NCBI RefSeq assembly: GCF_010747475.1
Contig: NZ_VSLZ01000010.1
Span: 1-64,000, forward strand
Direction of reading: 5' to 3'
Source of the DNA: Halorussus sp. MSC15.2
GTDB taxonomy: Archaea; Halobacteriota; Halobacteria; Halobacteriales; Haladaptataceae
Length of the DNA stretch: 64,000 nucleotides
Part shown: one piece after another, positions 35,563 to 44,481 of the stretch
Numbering within the stretch: the stretch's first letter is position 1
How the letters are laid out: each line of letters opens with the position of its first letter
Translations under genes and position numbers: made by a program
Notes under the pieces: model-generated
The model's input: only the letters and a program-made list of their open reading frames with translations
Told to the model about the DNA's origin: nothing
Database searches by the model: none

Positions 35563-36423
35563 TCACTCCTTCAGCGACCATTCATCGTGAACCAATTCAC
35601 CGTCGATGACAACCGGATTAGGCGCACAAATCCCCTCTCGGAACTCCTCCACTGTCAGTTCCTTCTGCGAACAACTGCCGCCCGCAATCCGGGACTGGTC
35701 GAACCCATCGAATAGCGGCCGCACTGTCGAACCGATGCCGAAGGCCCGCGTCGGATACGCCACTGGCTCAACCAGGACCGTTTCGGAACTTCCTGTTGCG
35801 GTATTCACACGGTACAGGACCGGCGGCCCGCTCCCTGCTTCGACTACCGTCACACCTGGGTCGCCAAGTACGACGTACTGCCGTCCCAGCGACGTATACT
35901 GACGGATTAACTCAAGGACTGTCCCGACGGTGAATCCGCTATGCAACAGTTGGGCTAGAACCTCTCCGACCTCCACTGCCCCGTCGTTCCACAGATCACT
36001 CAGACTCACAACAGCGGCCGAGGCACCTGCTTCCACCAGCATCCGCCCTTGGTCGTGGGACCGACAGCCGTTTAGGAGAATAGTCGACGCATTCATGTGT
36101 TCAACGTCCGCCGCATCAACAACTCCATCAGGACAGGCGAACCCCTCGCCGTCGATGTGGCCTATGAAGTGGAGAACGTCCATATCCTTCGAGAGGAGTT
36201 CTCGCAGTTCCTCTGTCGTGGTGCCGAACCGGCAATCAACCTGGACCTGAAGATACTCCCGGCTCCCGTAGATGTCGGTTACAGTCTCCCACTCGTCTCG
36301 CATCCGGTCGTCATTACAGACGACGGCGACTTCTACCACGCCGTCGGAGGTGGCGGCATCCTCAGTTTCGAACGCCTCCGGGAGCAGTTTCGTTCCGCGG
36401 AGCGCGTCCGCTCTCCGACCCAC
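35563..36423 (-). CDS. CHAT-domain protease, C-terminal catalytic part
   Basis: A 286-residue frame with the CHAT caspase-like dyad: His in HFIGHIDG (His89 of this frame) and Cys in LLNGCRSHDQG (Cys120). A typical CHAT tail follows (AVVSLSDLWNDGAVEVGEVL; YVVLGDPGV). The apparent start (GTG at 36423) lies inside the protein. The natural N-terminal continuation is the ORF ending at 36333, joined by one missing base near 36395. CHAT proteases cleave partner proteins, for example gasdermins or other CHAT substrates in bacterial defence. Confidence 0.78.
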   Translation of the reverse strand: MGRRADALRGTKLLPEAFETEDAATSDGVVEVAVVCNDDRMRDEWETVTDIYGSREYLQVQVDCRFGTTTEELRELLSKDMDVLHFIGHIDGEGFACPDGVVDAADVEHMNASTILLNGCRSHDQGRMLVEAGASAAVVSLSDLWNDGAVEVGEVLAQLLHSGFTVGTVLELIRQYTSLGRQYVVLGDPGVTVVEAGSGPPVLYRVNTATGSSETVLVEPVAYPTRAFGIGSTVRPLFDGFDQSRIAGGSCSQKELTVEEFREGICAPNPVVIDGELVHDEWSLKE

Positions 36424-37733
36424 GCCCGTTCCACCGTCTCGCCGTCCGGTAGCGGTACGTACCCGTCCCTTCCGGGAACGCCTTCCGTCGACAGTAGTTC
36501 GTCACCGCTCCGAGTCAGATTCTTCGACCGGGTGAAGTCATTCGGCCCGGCACTCGCCTCCATGTCCGGACTTCGGGCGAAGGCGTCAAGGGCTTCCATC
36601 CCGCTCTTCTCGATAGCCGAGGGCGTCCACTCGCCACCTCGGTCTGCAATCTTGACTAGCGATAGATCGTTGACGACGTACGGCAGCAGCTCGACCATGT
36701 CGGCGTCCGGCCGGGCGTGTGTCACCCGGTGCCACGTCGGCCGTATCTGTTCGACCATGCGGTCTGGCACCGCCAGATACGTTTCCAAGCGGTCCGCTCG
36801 GTCGGCATCGTACAACGTCTTCAAATTGAGGTCCGTCGCCTCCTTGACCACCGTCCGTTCGTACAGTTTGAACGGGTAGTCGCCTTCCGTCCGGACGACA
36901 CAGTCTAGTGTGAGGATGCGCTGGAGTAACTCCGCCACTTCGTCCGCGAACGTATCGACACCAGTTCCAAATCGCATAAGCACCGTCTCACCGACCGACA
37001 ACGTGGGACAGTCGTCAGTAGGCTGGAGATCTGCGGCAAGGTAGTACGCCAGCGGTGCGGCCGCGAAGATGTACGGGTACTCTGCTGGGATAGCAAGTTC
37101 AACATCGGTATCTGGTCGGTTGATTGCGTCGGGGATGTCCAACTCCGAACCGAGTTCGATGCGTGGTGGATGTCCGCGAAGTGTTGGCCACGACCGCTCC
37201 GGCGAGGTCGTCTTTAGTCCGGACGATAGGTGAGAAACCGTTTCCATCACCGCGCTAGGGTCGTCGGGAACCGTGATTGTTGCAGCGGGCTGGCTGTGGT
37301 ACGACCGGGCTCCCACTGTCACCTGTATAGCGTCATCGAACTGTATATCGAGCCCCGAATCAGTCTTCTGAGTGATTTCAAATGCTGCAGTAACTCGCAG
37401 GTACAACTTGACTGGTGCTTGCAAGTCAAGAACGTACTCATCGTGTGGAAACTGTCGAGCGATGTCCGTGTTGACCGTGGCAACATGGCCTCCGTTAGCT
37501 GACCGAATATGGACAGCAACCGGATACGGGATATGTAGCCGGTCGGTCGTGATGCGGCAGGCCGAATCTATCGGGTACGCGAGGCGGTCGGCGTCGAGGT
37601 CAGTTGGGGACACCGGCGTGTCTGTCAAGAGTGAAACGCGGCGATTCTCGACGGGATCAATGACTGCCAGCCCGGCCGTCTGGGTCAATGGCTGAAAGTT
37701 GGGTTCCATGTTGAGGTAGGTGGACGACGGCAA
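36333..37733 (-). CDS. CHAT-domain protein, N-terminal part
   Basis: About 445 real residues, then out-of-frame Arg/Ser-rich sequence after VERAWVG. The N-terminal part is beta-rich then helical with no obvious TPRs (ELAIPAEYPYIFAAAPLAYY; VGETVLMRFGTG). The joined protein (ATG at 37733 to the stop at 35563) would be about 720 residues. The upstream P-loop-like gene ends 1 nt before this start. The N-terminal domain may be the sensor for the protease; this is inference. Confidence 0.72.
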   Translation of the reverse strand: MPSSTYLNMEPNFQPLTQTAGLAVIDPVENRRVSLLTDTPVSPTDLDADRLAYPIDSACRITTDRLHIPYPVAVHIRSANGGHVATVNTDIARQFPHDEYVLDLQAPVKLYLRVTAAFEITQKTDSGLDIQFDDAIQVTVGARSYHSQPAATITVPDDPSAVMETVSHLSSGLKTTSPERSWPTLRGHPPRIELGSELDIPDAINRPDTDVELAIPAEYPYIFAAAPLAYYLAADLQPTDDCPTLSVGETVLMRFGTGVDTFADEVAELLQRILTLDCVVRTEGDYPFKLYERTVVKEATDLNLKTLYDADRADRLETYLAVPDRMVEQIRPTWHRVTHARPDADMVELLPYVVNDLSLVKIADRGGEWTPSAIEKSGMEALDAFARSPDMEASAGPNDFTRSKNLTRSGDELLSTEGVPGRDGYVPLPDGETVERAWVGERTRSAERNCSRRRSKLRMPPPPTAW

Positions 37734-37734
37734 G

Positions 37735-38508
37735 TCACAGCGGGAGCCAATCCATCGTCAAGCCGGTACTCGGGACGTGCCACCGCTGTTCGGCTTCGTA
37801 GCCGTTCGGTTCCGGATCGACTGACCGAAGCTCAATAACGGCATCGAACTCGCTGGAGAGTTCCTGTACGAGATTGTGGTCGTATGGCTTCATCAGGATA
37901 TAGTGAGCCATCGCGTCGTGTTGGGTAACGGTAGTGCTGGTGGTTTGGAGAAACTGTTTGACGACCGAGATAGGGTAGTGGTCGATAAGCGGGGTGAGTG
38001 AGTCAAGGCCGACTCGGATTTCCGACGGGCGAATCGGGTTGTTTTCCCATGCAGTCGTTTCGATGGTTTCGATCAGGTTGGACTGGAGGCCCTGTAACTG
38101 CGGGTCGGCAATCTGGACTTCTGTGACGCCAGTCAGTGCAGGCTCGGTGTTCAGGTTGGTGGCGGCCGTTACCGACCGTGGTGGTCCAGCATGGTTAAGC
38201 ACGGTCGTGGTGTCGCTGATCGGCCGTGGTGCAGCAGTCGGGTCCGGTAGGCGGTCAACGATGCTTTCGGGTGGGGCGTCCGTTACCGCGAAAATCCGTT
38301 GACGGAGGGCGTCGTCGTCTCCGAATAAGTATTCGCTACAACGGGTGAACACGCTCCGGGCAGGGTCGCCGACGACGAGGAGATTGCAGCCGCCGACCTT
38401 TAGCTGTTGGAGCAGGGTCAGGAATTGCTGGAAGTCCTCGTCCGCCGGGTAATCGGACTGCGTGTCATCCCCGCCCCGGAGGGCTTCTGGGAAGTTGTCT
38501 CCAATCAT
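37735..38508 (-). CDS. DUF7504-like protein, partner of the CHAT protease
   Basis: About 257 residues from ATG 38508 (MIGDNFPEALRGGDD). An upstream in-frame ATG at 38547 is possible, but a TATA box (CAAATATAGA on the minus strand, near 38565) puts the TSS near 38538. The core strand GGCNLLVVGDPARSVFTRCSEYLFG resembles the P-loop region of RecA/KaiC-like proteins with a degenerate Walker A. Strands and helices follow with no other motif. It is followed within 1 nt by the CHAT gene. I recall this pairing from haloarchaeal genomes (DUF7504 with CHAT); the function is unknown. Confidence 0.62.
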   Translation of the reverse strand: MIGDNFPEALRGGDDTQSDYPADEDFQQFLTLLQQLKVGGCNLLVVGDPARSVFTRCSEYLFGDDDALRQRIFAVTDAPPESIVDRLPDPTAAPRPISDTTTVLNHAGPPRSVTAATNLNTEPALTGVTEVQIADPQLQGLQSNLIETIETTAWENNPIRPSEIRVGLDSLTPLIDHYPISVVKQFLQTTSTTVTQHDAMAHYILMKPYDHNLVQELSSEFDAVIELRSVDPEPNGYEAEQRWHVPSTGLTMDWLPL

Positions 38509-39348
38509 TACTCGGTTTTCAACCCAAAATGATATGCTCAAAGACATAAGTTTGTCTAACTCTATATTTGATTGTATTATACATCCAAGTACGAAAACCG
38601 GACCAAGCAGGCTATCAAACCCTCCCGACCAAACTTCGCCAGACACGTACTACTTACCTTACAAAGTGGGAAGGTGCTCAAGCTACGTATTTATACCAAG
38701 AAACTCTACAGACACCCTTCATCTTCGACAGCCTTGAGGCTGAAAGATTCGTGTTACGAACGTAGGAGGTCGAAGAGAAAACAGTTGGAGCGAACCCAGT
38801 AGCCGGTTATTCAATAGTGAGCGATACTGCCCACGCTAGCACTGCGATACTAAGCGACCCAGCCGTCACCAGCAGTAGGTCAACAAACATGGAAGGGGAC
38901 TTCGGAACGCCGGGGATGATTCCGGCGAAGTGACGGCGTCTGCATGTGAGATACCCTCCTCATCTGCCGTGGTCTCGACATACATGCCGAAGTGGTCGAG
39001 CACAGACTGCTCGCTCGTACTCAGGGGCCTCCATGAACTCGATATTACCCGATATATTGAATGCCACTAAATAGACCATCGAGATCGGAGCGAACCTTCG
39101 GTTTGGACTTGCGGCCTCGACAGTCAGTAGAAAAATTGCGTCGCTGGCTGTCAACCAACGAATACTGTATGGTGAGTGTCTACGAGGTCAGGCTCAGGTG
39201 TGGGATACCCAATGGGGAATTTGGGGAGAAATAGGGTATCCCACGCCCCAATTGGTTCTGGTCGCACGATATAAACGTGCGGTATTGGGACTGCAATGTT
39301 CCCCGAGTTAGGCCCCGCAACGGCAGACGAGTCCGGCAAGCCCGATTC

Positions 39349-39390
39349 TTAACCAACACTCGGTATCACTCGGGAGCGTCTGTTGGTTAA
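39349..39390. repeat. 42-bp palindromic element, copy A
   Basis: Arms TTAACCAACA and TGTTGGTTAA (10 bp, perfect), total length 42 bp. The right arm runs into TTAATATAG, a TATA-like box on the plus strand. The nearest downstream gene is the DUF6735-like gene at 39715. Confidence 0.75.
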
Positions 39391-39660
39391 TATAGAGACT
39401 CCTCAAAGCAGTAGCGACACTATCCTCGAACGCCCCCGGATGCTCGCGGTCGGCTCTGCAAGATATCTGTGCCTCTCAGCACCACTCAGCCCAGATAGTC
39501 GCTCGCAGAGCGACCACGCCCTTCGGACGCGAGCACCCGGTCCCGTTCACTCCCACCCAGCCACCAATCCCGGCCGTTTCTGCTCTCTGTCCGATATGTG
39601 CGCAACGGCCGTCTACTCACCCGTCTTCGAACACCCATTCAAAACGAAGGATTTGCCGTA

Positions 39661-39692
39661 TTTTTGTGCGCCCGACAGGGGTGCGGGCGCAC
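39661..39692 (+). promoter_or_regulatory. T-run plus hairpin leader element 1
   Basis: TTTTT at 39661-39665, then a perfect 9-bp stem GTGCGCCCG/CGGGCGCAC with loop ACAGGGGTG. It ends 22 nt before the ATG of the next gene. The T-run may end upstream transcripts; the hairpin with its GGGGTG loop is shared with the other elements of this family. Confidence 0.65.
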
Positions 39693-39714
39693 ACAATTGG
39701 CCCGCTGATTCCAC

Positions 39715-40332
39715 ATGGGATGTCGCGCACTCATCGCCTACGAACGTTCAGACGCATCGTACACCCTCCACTACTCGCACAACGGAGCCTTCAACTACCG
39801 GCTGAAACACCAACTCACATCGGAGACGCCCTTCGGTGGCGACCAACCATCGCAGTGGGCCCAGGACCACTTCGATGTCCTACGGTCTCAATCGGACATG
39901 ACCGCAGACTCGTATCGTGTGGATAGACAGTCGCGGACGCCAGTCAACCCGGGCCCGATTACCGTGGGTGTCTCGCTGGAGGAGATTTGCTCGGAGTACC
40001 TCGACTTCCTCCATCACGAAGCGTTCTACGCGATCTCAGAGGCATTCGAGGTGACGGCGTACCGAACGCGCTGGCTTGGCCTCGAGTACGACTGCGAGAC
40101 TGTCGAGTCCTCAGAGACGACGGGCAACGGCGTCATCCAATCCGTGACCTGGAGCGACGGTGAGCCCCTTCACGAGGAGTACAGTCACGGCCAATTTCAA
40201 GCCCTCAAAGACGTGGTTGGTGATCGAATCGACGACGGTGAACTCACGTCTAGGGAAGCACGGACATACATAATCAAGAAACTTCGAGACTGGAGTTGTG
40301 ACGAAACGGAGGTCCTCGTTCTCTGCGAATGA
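39715..40332 (+). CDS. DUF6735-like haloarchaeal plasmid protein
   Basis: 205 residues. Begins MGCRALIAYERSDASYTLHY, the recognisable N-terminus of the haloarchaeal DUF6735 family, with the conserved YRLKHQLTSETPFGG that follows. Acidic, soluble, no metal or membrane motifs. The C-terminus ends in WSCDETEVLVLCE. The family is known from haloarchaeal plasmids and integrated elements without assigned function. It is preceded by a hairpin leader element, as are several other small genes here. Confidence 0.8.
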   Translation: MGCRALIAYERSDASYTLHYSHNGAFNYRLKHQLTSETPFGGDQPSQWAQDHFDVLRSQSDMTADSYRVDRQSRTPVNPGPITVGVSLEEICSEYLDFLHHEAFYAISEAFEVTAYRTRWLGLEYDCETVESSETTGNGVIQSVTWSDGEPLHEEYSHGQFQALKDVVGDRIDDGELTSREARTYIIKKLRDWSCDETEVLVLCE

Positions 40333-40359
40333 GGTGGCCGTAACGGGGCGTGCGGTGGG

Positions 40360-40388
40360 TTTTCTTGCGCCTGCAGGGGTGCAGGCGC
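40360..40388 (+). promoter_or_regulatory. T-run plus hairpin leader element 2
   Basis: TTTT at 40360-40363, then stem GCGCCTGC/GCAGGCGC with loop AGGGGT; GTGGG before and CCCAC after extend the pairing. It ends 24 nt before the ATG at 40413. Confidence 0.65.
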
Positions 40389-40412
40389 GGCCCACAAGGT
40401 CGCGTCACACCA

Positions 40413-40643
40413 ATGACTGGGAATACTCGACGTTCGTTTGGCGGAAGTCGTATCGACGCAGCTGAACGTGACCTGGAACGCTGGTTACTCCTACAAGTAC
40501 AAGCAGGCGTCCCCGAGCTGGTGTTGGTCGGCATCCTTCGAGACTACGCCGACGTGATCGAGCACCGCGGCGTCATCCCTCGTTCATGGGGTGAGGTATC
40601 GCTTGAGCGCTTACAACCGACGGGGAGGTCGCCATGCCGATAA
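40413..40643 (+). CDS. Small basic helical protein
   Basis: 76 residues from ATG 40413, just after hairpin element 2. Sequence features: SRIDAAERDLERWLLLQVQA followed by GVPELVLVGILRDYADVIEH, a predicted helical hairpin. I believe it belongs to a small haloarchaeal plasmid family often beside DUF6735-like genes, but I cannot name it. Its end overlaps the start of the next gene by 10 nt. Confidence 0.6.
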   Translation: MTGNTRRSFGGSRIDAAERDLERWLLLQVQAGVPELVLVGILRDYADVIEHRGVIPRSWGEVSLERLQPTGRSPCR

Positions 40644-40795
40644 CCGTCTCTCGACTCCTACACCGCCTACTCCCGAAGCAGAACGAACAAACGACCATCT
40701 ACGAATGTCGCTACTGTGGGACGACCGTGAACTCCATAACTGACTCATGTCCCTACTGTGGCCCAACTGACGTTGTCGAATACGAACTCCCCTGA
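40634..40795 (+). CDS. 53-residue single zinc-ribbon protein
   Basis: ATG 40634, TGA ending at 40795. Two CxxC pairs (YECRYCGTT and SCPYCGPT) form a rubredoxin-like zinc ribbon. The N-terminus is short and basic (TVSRLLHRLLPKQN). It overlaps the preceding gene by 10 nt, so the two are co-translated. It probably mediates protein or nucleic acid contacts; no specific role can be given. Confidence 0.68.
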   Translation: MPITVSRLLHRLLPKQNEQTTIYECRYCGTTVNSITDSCPYCGPTDVVEYELP

Positions 40796-40920
40796 ACGAG
40801 ACGGGCGTTTCGCTATAGCTGCTCTCTTTTTATTGGCGGCCACCACCCCGCCCACCTCCACGTTCCGGGACTGAATTGTGGCCTCACAACACAAGTAAGT
40901 TGCAGACGGACGTTCCCACG

Positions 40921-41730
40921 CTATAGACTAAACCGCTCGCCGTCCTCAGGAACGTGTACATCCTCTGTCTCTGCCCGCAATTCGTCGCGCGACAGCAAGC
41001 AATGGTTGATCGTCTCCATATGGACGACCACTATCTCAGCATCAGTGGCCTCGCGGACAGCGTTGATATCCTCGACGCCCATCGTGATGGGTTCGCCCTG
41101 ATCGAACTGTGCTTCGCCGCCGTTGAGAACGACCAGATCGGGTTCGTACTGGTCGAGTGTCTCTTCGACCGGCTCGTACCAGATCGTGTCCCCGGCGACA
41201 TACACTATCTCGTTTTCCTCGAAGACGAAGCCCGAAACCGGGCCCATTCCCTCGGCGAGTTCGCCGTGCCCGTGCTGGCCCGGCGTCCGGTGGATAGTGA
41301 CACCCTCGAAGGAGGTTTCATCGTCGACGGGGTGAACGTCAGTGAAGCCCTCGTCAGTGAAGGCGTCGGACTCCTCGGGTTGACAGAACAGCGGCACGTC
41401 GGCAGTGAGTTCCTCCCTGGCCGCTTCGTCCCAGTGGTCGGGGTGACGATGCGTGACAACCACAGCGTCGTAGGTGAGGTCAACGTCAGGCAGCGGAATA
41501 AGCGGATTCCGGTCCTGATTCGCCGTGGTGAGGAACTCCGGAACTGCCGGGTTGTCTGTCACCGTCGGCATCTCGCCCTGCGGCGTGAACATCGGATCCA
41601 CAAGAAACGTCGTGTCACCGATATCCAGGAGGATAGTCGCGTTGCGAATCAACTGAACACTAGCACCAGTCGTTGCCATATCCGGGCCTACGAGATCCTC
41701 CGGGGTGGGATTTACTTCGACATATTCCAA
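40921..41730 (-). CDS. MBL-fold metal-dependent hydrolase (UlaG-like)
   Basis: 269 residues as read; the start may instead be ATG at 41676 (MATTGASVQLIRNATILL), which begins the fold more typically. Metal motif HRHPDHWD (HxHxDH) with later HG and D ligands (QHGHGE, VAGDTIWY) and a terminal H region (VVHMETINHC). The UlaG-like subgroup hydrolyses phosphodiesters or lactones. It lies 24 nt downstream of the HTH regulator gene on the same strand, so the regulator probably controls it. Confidence 0.78.
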   Translation of the reverse strand: MEYVEVNPTPEDLVGPDMATTGASVQLIRNATILLDIGDTTFLVDPMFTPQGEMPTVTDNPAVPEFLTTANQDRNPLIPLPDVDLTYDAVVVTHRHPDHWDEAAREELTADVPLFCQPEESDAFTDEGFTDVHPVDDETSFEGVTIHRTPGQHGHGELAEGMGPVSGFVFEENEIVYVAGDTIWYEPVEETLDQYEPDLVVLNGGEAQFDQGEPITMGVEDINAVREATDAEIVVVHMETINHCLLSRDELRAETEDVHVPEDGERFSL

Positions 41731-41754
41731 CCGTCGAGGAGTTCGACGTACTGT

Positions 41755-42579
41755 CTACTGGATGAACTCGATGTCCTCGGGATCGAGATCCACGTCTAGG
41801 TCAACATCGAGCGAATCGGCAGCGAACTGTTGCGCCAGCCACGCTTCGGCCCGATTAAGACGGTACTGGAACGTCGACCGTGACACTCCGACGTCTTCAG
41901 CGATTTCCGTAACCGATTGCTGCCGTGGCTCTTCGTAGTATCCACGTTTGATTGCAACCTCAAGTGCTGACTTCTGTTCGGGCGTGAGAGTTTGCTGGAC
42001 GCGACCGTCTTCGAGCAAGCACGGCGGCGTGCCGAGTCGTTCAACAGTAAGCGACAGTCCCTTTCGCAGGTTCGCTTGGACTTCCTCGTGAATCTCTGAT
42101 ACTGTCCCGTCGATAAGCATCCGCCACCGGTATTGGTCGCCACGCCGTTCCGTGCGCATTATCAATCCCTCTCCGATGTGCTTCGCCGCGACCAAGGGAA
42201 TCGACCGTGGACCATCACCCTCTCGGCGAAGCCAGTGAATCTTCCGTGATTCCGCATTAGACGAGAGGATCGTGTATTCGTATTCAGTCACGGGTGCCCC
42301 GCACATTCCGGTTGTGCCCGGAGTATCAGCGACGCGTTCCAGCGCGTCGTCGAACTCGTCGAGGACAGCAGCGGGGCCGACGACCTTCTCAATACCCCAC
42401 ACTGCCTCGCTAGTCGTATTGATCTCCATTGACCGGGCATACAGATCCGGATTGTCGATGAAGAGATCCATCACCCCATCAGCCCCCTTCTCGTATTCGA
42501 CTGTGAAGACGAACTCCCGCATGATACCGTCCGTTCGGGCTTGCTGGATAAAACCTGCTTGACGCAACCCGCGAATCAT
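41755..42579 (-). CDS. Bat-type HTH transcriptional regulator
   Basis: 274 residues from ATG 42579; ATG 42522 (MREFVFTVEYEKGADGVMDL) matches the usual start of the family better. The N-terminal 190 residues form the alpha/beta sensor domain of bacterioopsin-activator-like regulators. The C-terminal HTH_10 domain is clear (LTPEQKSALEVAIKRGYYEEPRQQ, VTEIAEDVGVSRSTFQYRLNRAE). The C-terminus is an Asp-rich tail. Haloarchaea carry dozens of these; the target is probably the adjacent MBL hydrolase gene. Confidence 0.82.
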   Translation of the reverse strand: MIRGLRQAGFIQQARTDGIMREFVFTVEYEKGADGVMDLFIDNPDLYARSMEINTTSEAVWGIEKVVGPAAVLDEFDDALERVADTPGTTGMCGAPVTEYEYTILSSNAESRKIHWLRREGDGPRSIPLVAAKHIGEGLIMRTERRGDQYRWRMLIDGTVSEIHEEVQANLRKGLSLTVERLGTPPCLLEDGRVQQTLTPEQKSALEVAIKRGYYEEPRQQSVTEIAEDVGVSRSTFQYRLNRAEAWLAQQFAADSLDVDLDVDLDPEDIEFIQ

Positions 42580-42634
42580 CTAGTGACGACAGCCGTCATC
42601 AGTTGCCGTTTTAGCTGACGATGTTGAGAGTTAT

Positions 42635-43165
42635 CTACTCCACGGGACGGACTGTGTCGCCATCTCGATGGATCCGGTCGAACGTTAAGAGATACGCGAG
42701 TCGGTCGTGAACCTCGTCGGTATCCAACTCCAGTTCCGCGGCCAGTTCGTCGACAGTCATCGAATCGTTGAGTGCCTGGAGGACTTCAATCCCCCGGTAG
42801 TACCTATTCGTGAGCTCTCGGACACGGGCTTCGATCGGCGTGGTCACCCCGTACCGCTCCTCGAGTTCGACCAGAGTCTCGTTCGCGAACGTTGCGAACT
42901 GATCGTCACTTAGGCGTTCGATCTGGGCTTCGAGTTCATCCCGGACGATGCCGTAATCGAGGCTGGCCTGCACGAGCATATTCATATCCTCGATGTCGTC
43001 GTCGCGGCCCGCGATTAGTTTGAACAGGAAGATATCCTCAGTGCTGACCAGTCGGACCGTCAGTCGATCCGTGTCGAGGAACGGCTCGCTGCGCTCTTGC
43101 ATACCATCGGTGAGCACGAGCTTGTTCGCGACTTGCTGGTTGAAGATGTCGAGGCGACACCCATC
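42635..43165 (-). pseudogene. Nucleotidyltransferase (AbiEii-like), 5'-truncated
   Basis: The visible frame (CRLDIFNQQVANKLVLTDGM, then VRLVSTEDIFLFKLIAGRDD and a winged-helix tail) aligns by eye with the middle and end of the intact protein at 58521 (VQVDLFEEQIVGKLRLSTEM; FTLSKEDMFLLKGVAGRGYD). The roughly 95 residues carrying the GGS...DID catalytic motif are missing because the sequence runs into glmS DNA near 43165. The internal ATG at 43117 is not a real start. It is a remnant of a toxin-like gene. Confidence 0.68.
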
Positions 43166-44110
43166 GTTGTTCTCGACGCAGCTCGTCGCTTGCGGAACCT
43201 CCTACCATGCAGCACTGTACGGAGCGTCACTACTTCGCGAGCGAAACATCCCCACTCACGCCTTCCTCGCAAGCGAGTACGCGACCTCGCCACCGCCATT
43301 TGCAGACGACAGTCTTGTCGTTGGCGTGACCCAGAGCGGGGAGACTGCAGATACATTGAGTGCGCTCCGTACGGCTCAAAATCGAGGTGACGTTCAGACG
43401 CTGGCCGTGACCAACGTCGTAGGGTCAACCGCAGCTCGGGAATGTAACGATGTTCTCTACATTCGTGCAGGACCTGAGATCGGGGTCGCGGCCACAAAGA
43501 CGTTCTCCTCGCAAGTGCTGGCGCTCAACTTGCTCGCGTTAACGCTCTCGCCGAATCCGTCGGCAAACCATTCCCCGCAGGGACTTCTCACAGAACTCCG
43601 TGACCTCCCCCGGAAGGTCCAGATGATTCTTGATTCTTCTCAGGCGGAGTATGTCGCCAATCAGATGTTTAACGCAGACGCGTACTTCTTCATTGGCCGG
43701 GATTATCACTACCCCGTTGCCCTTGAAGGTGCTCTCAAGTTCAAGGAAATCACCTACGAGCATGCGGAAGGCTTTGCAAGTGGGAGCTTAAGCACGGACC
43801 GCTCGCACTTGTCACCGAACAGACCCCAGTATTTACGACGGTCACTGGCACCGGTGACAGGACCCAAAAGACCATTGGGAACGTGAAGGAAGTTGAGGCT
43901 CGTGGGGCACCTGTGGTCGCCGTCACGGATGGGCAATCCGATGTGAGAAGATATGCCGACCATGTCCTTGAAATCCCCAAAACGCATCCTCGACTCTCCC
44001 CAATTTTAGCGAATATCCAACTTCAGTTGGTTGCCTATCATTCGGCAAATAAGCTCGGACGATCTATCGATAAGCCAAGACACCTCGCTAAAAGTGTCAC
44101 CGTTGAATAG
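43166..44110 (+). pseudogene. glmS: glmS fragment: SIS domains of glutamine-fructose-6-phosphate aminotransferase
   Basis: Reads VACGTSYHAALYGASLL, VVGVTQSGETADTLSALRTA and FFIGRDYHYPVALEGALKFK, the two sugar-isomerase domains of GlmS. The N-terminal glutamine amidotransferase domain is absent; the sequence begins abruptly at about 43160 against a truncated nucleotidyltransferase gene on the other strand. One base is missing near 43785 (GFASG should continue ELKHGPLALVTEQT); the C-terminus AKSVTVE is complete. The gene cannot give a functional enzyme. Confidence 0.82.
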
Positions 44111-44314
44111 CGGTTCTGAGACCCACTATTCTGGGCTGTACATCGATAAAAGTCCATTCACTGAGTCAAACGCCAGCGACTTCTATACGACGCTTCCGTA
44201 GGGTGCCATCCAACTGTCATTCACTGTCCGATGGACGACGCGCTACCCGCCAGCCTTCAGCATCTCCTTCGTATCAAGTAAGAATTATGAATGCTGAATG
44301 GGGAGATTCATACA

Positions 44315-44479
44315 ATGGCCCGGTATCCGCGAACGGTTCGCGACGCTGCAATGAAGTGCATCTCTTGTAACGCCCCGGTTACGCAGACGATCGATAATCG
44401 CTATGTCTGTGTTGGTTGTGGTCAAACTCCGCTAACAGAGAAATCATCGACCGATAAAACAGACAATCAGGCGGACTAA
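44315..44479 (+). CDS. Small zinc-ribbon protein
   Basis: 54 residues from ATG 44315 (an upstream ATG at 44291 adds 8). CISCNAPVTQ and VCVGCGQT give two CxxC pairs. The tail is Lys/Thr/Asp-rich and the start MARYPRTVRDAAMK is basic. It stands between two pseudogenes; its own promoter is not obvious. Function unknown. Confidence 0.55.
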   Translation: MARYPRTVRDAAMKCISCNAPVTQTIDNRYVCVGCGQTPLTEKSSTDKTDNQAD

Positions 44480-44481
44480 CC

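Larger units (their letters stand above)
38509..39714. other. Gene-poor stretch with a short possible TM peptide, palindrome copy A and a hairpin element
   Basis: No convincing full gene. On the minus strand ATG 38890 to stop 38807 encodes a 27-residue hydrophobic peptide (MFVDLLLVTAGSLSIAVLAW...), preceded in frame by GIIPGVPKSPS; it may be a fragment. Further left the minus strand reads LSTSEQSVLDHFGMYVETT in another frame, again remnant-like. The 42-bp palindrome (39349-39390) and hairpin (39661-39692) are listed separately. Confidence 0.4.

Noticed and set aside
35563-37733. Two independent genes in place of one split CHAT gene
   Set aside because: The second ORF begins in mid-domain, the first ends in out-of-frame sequence, and one added base gives a continuous natural protein.
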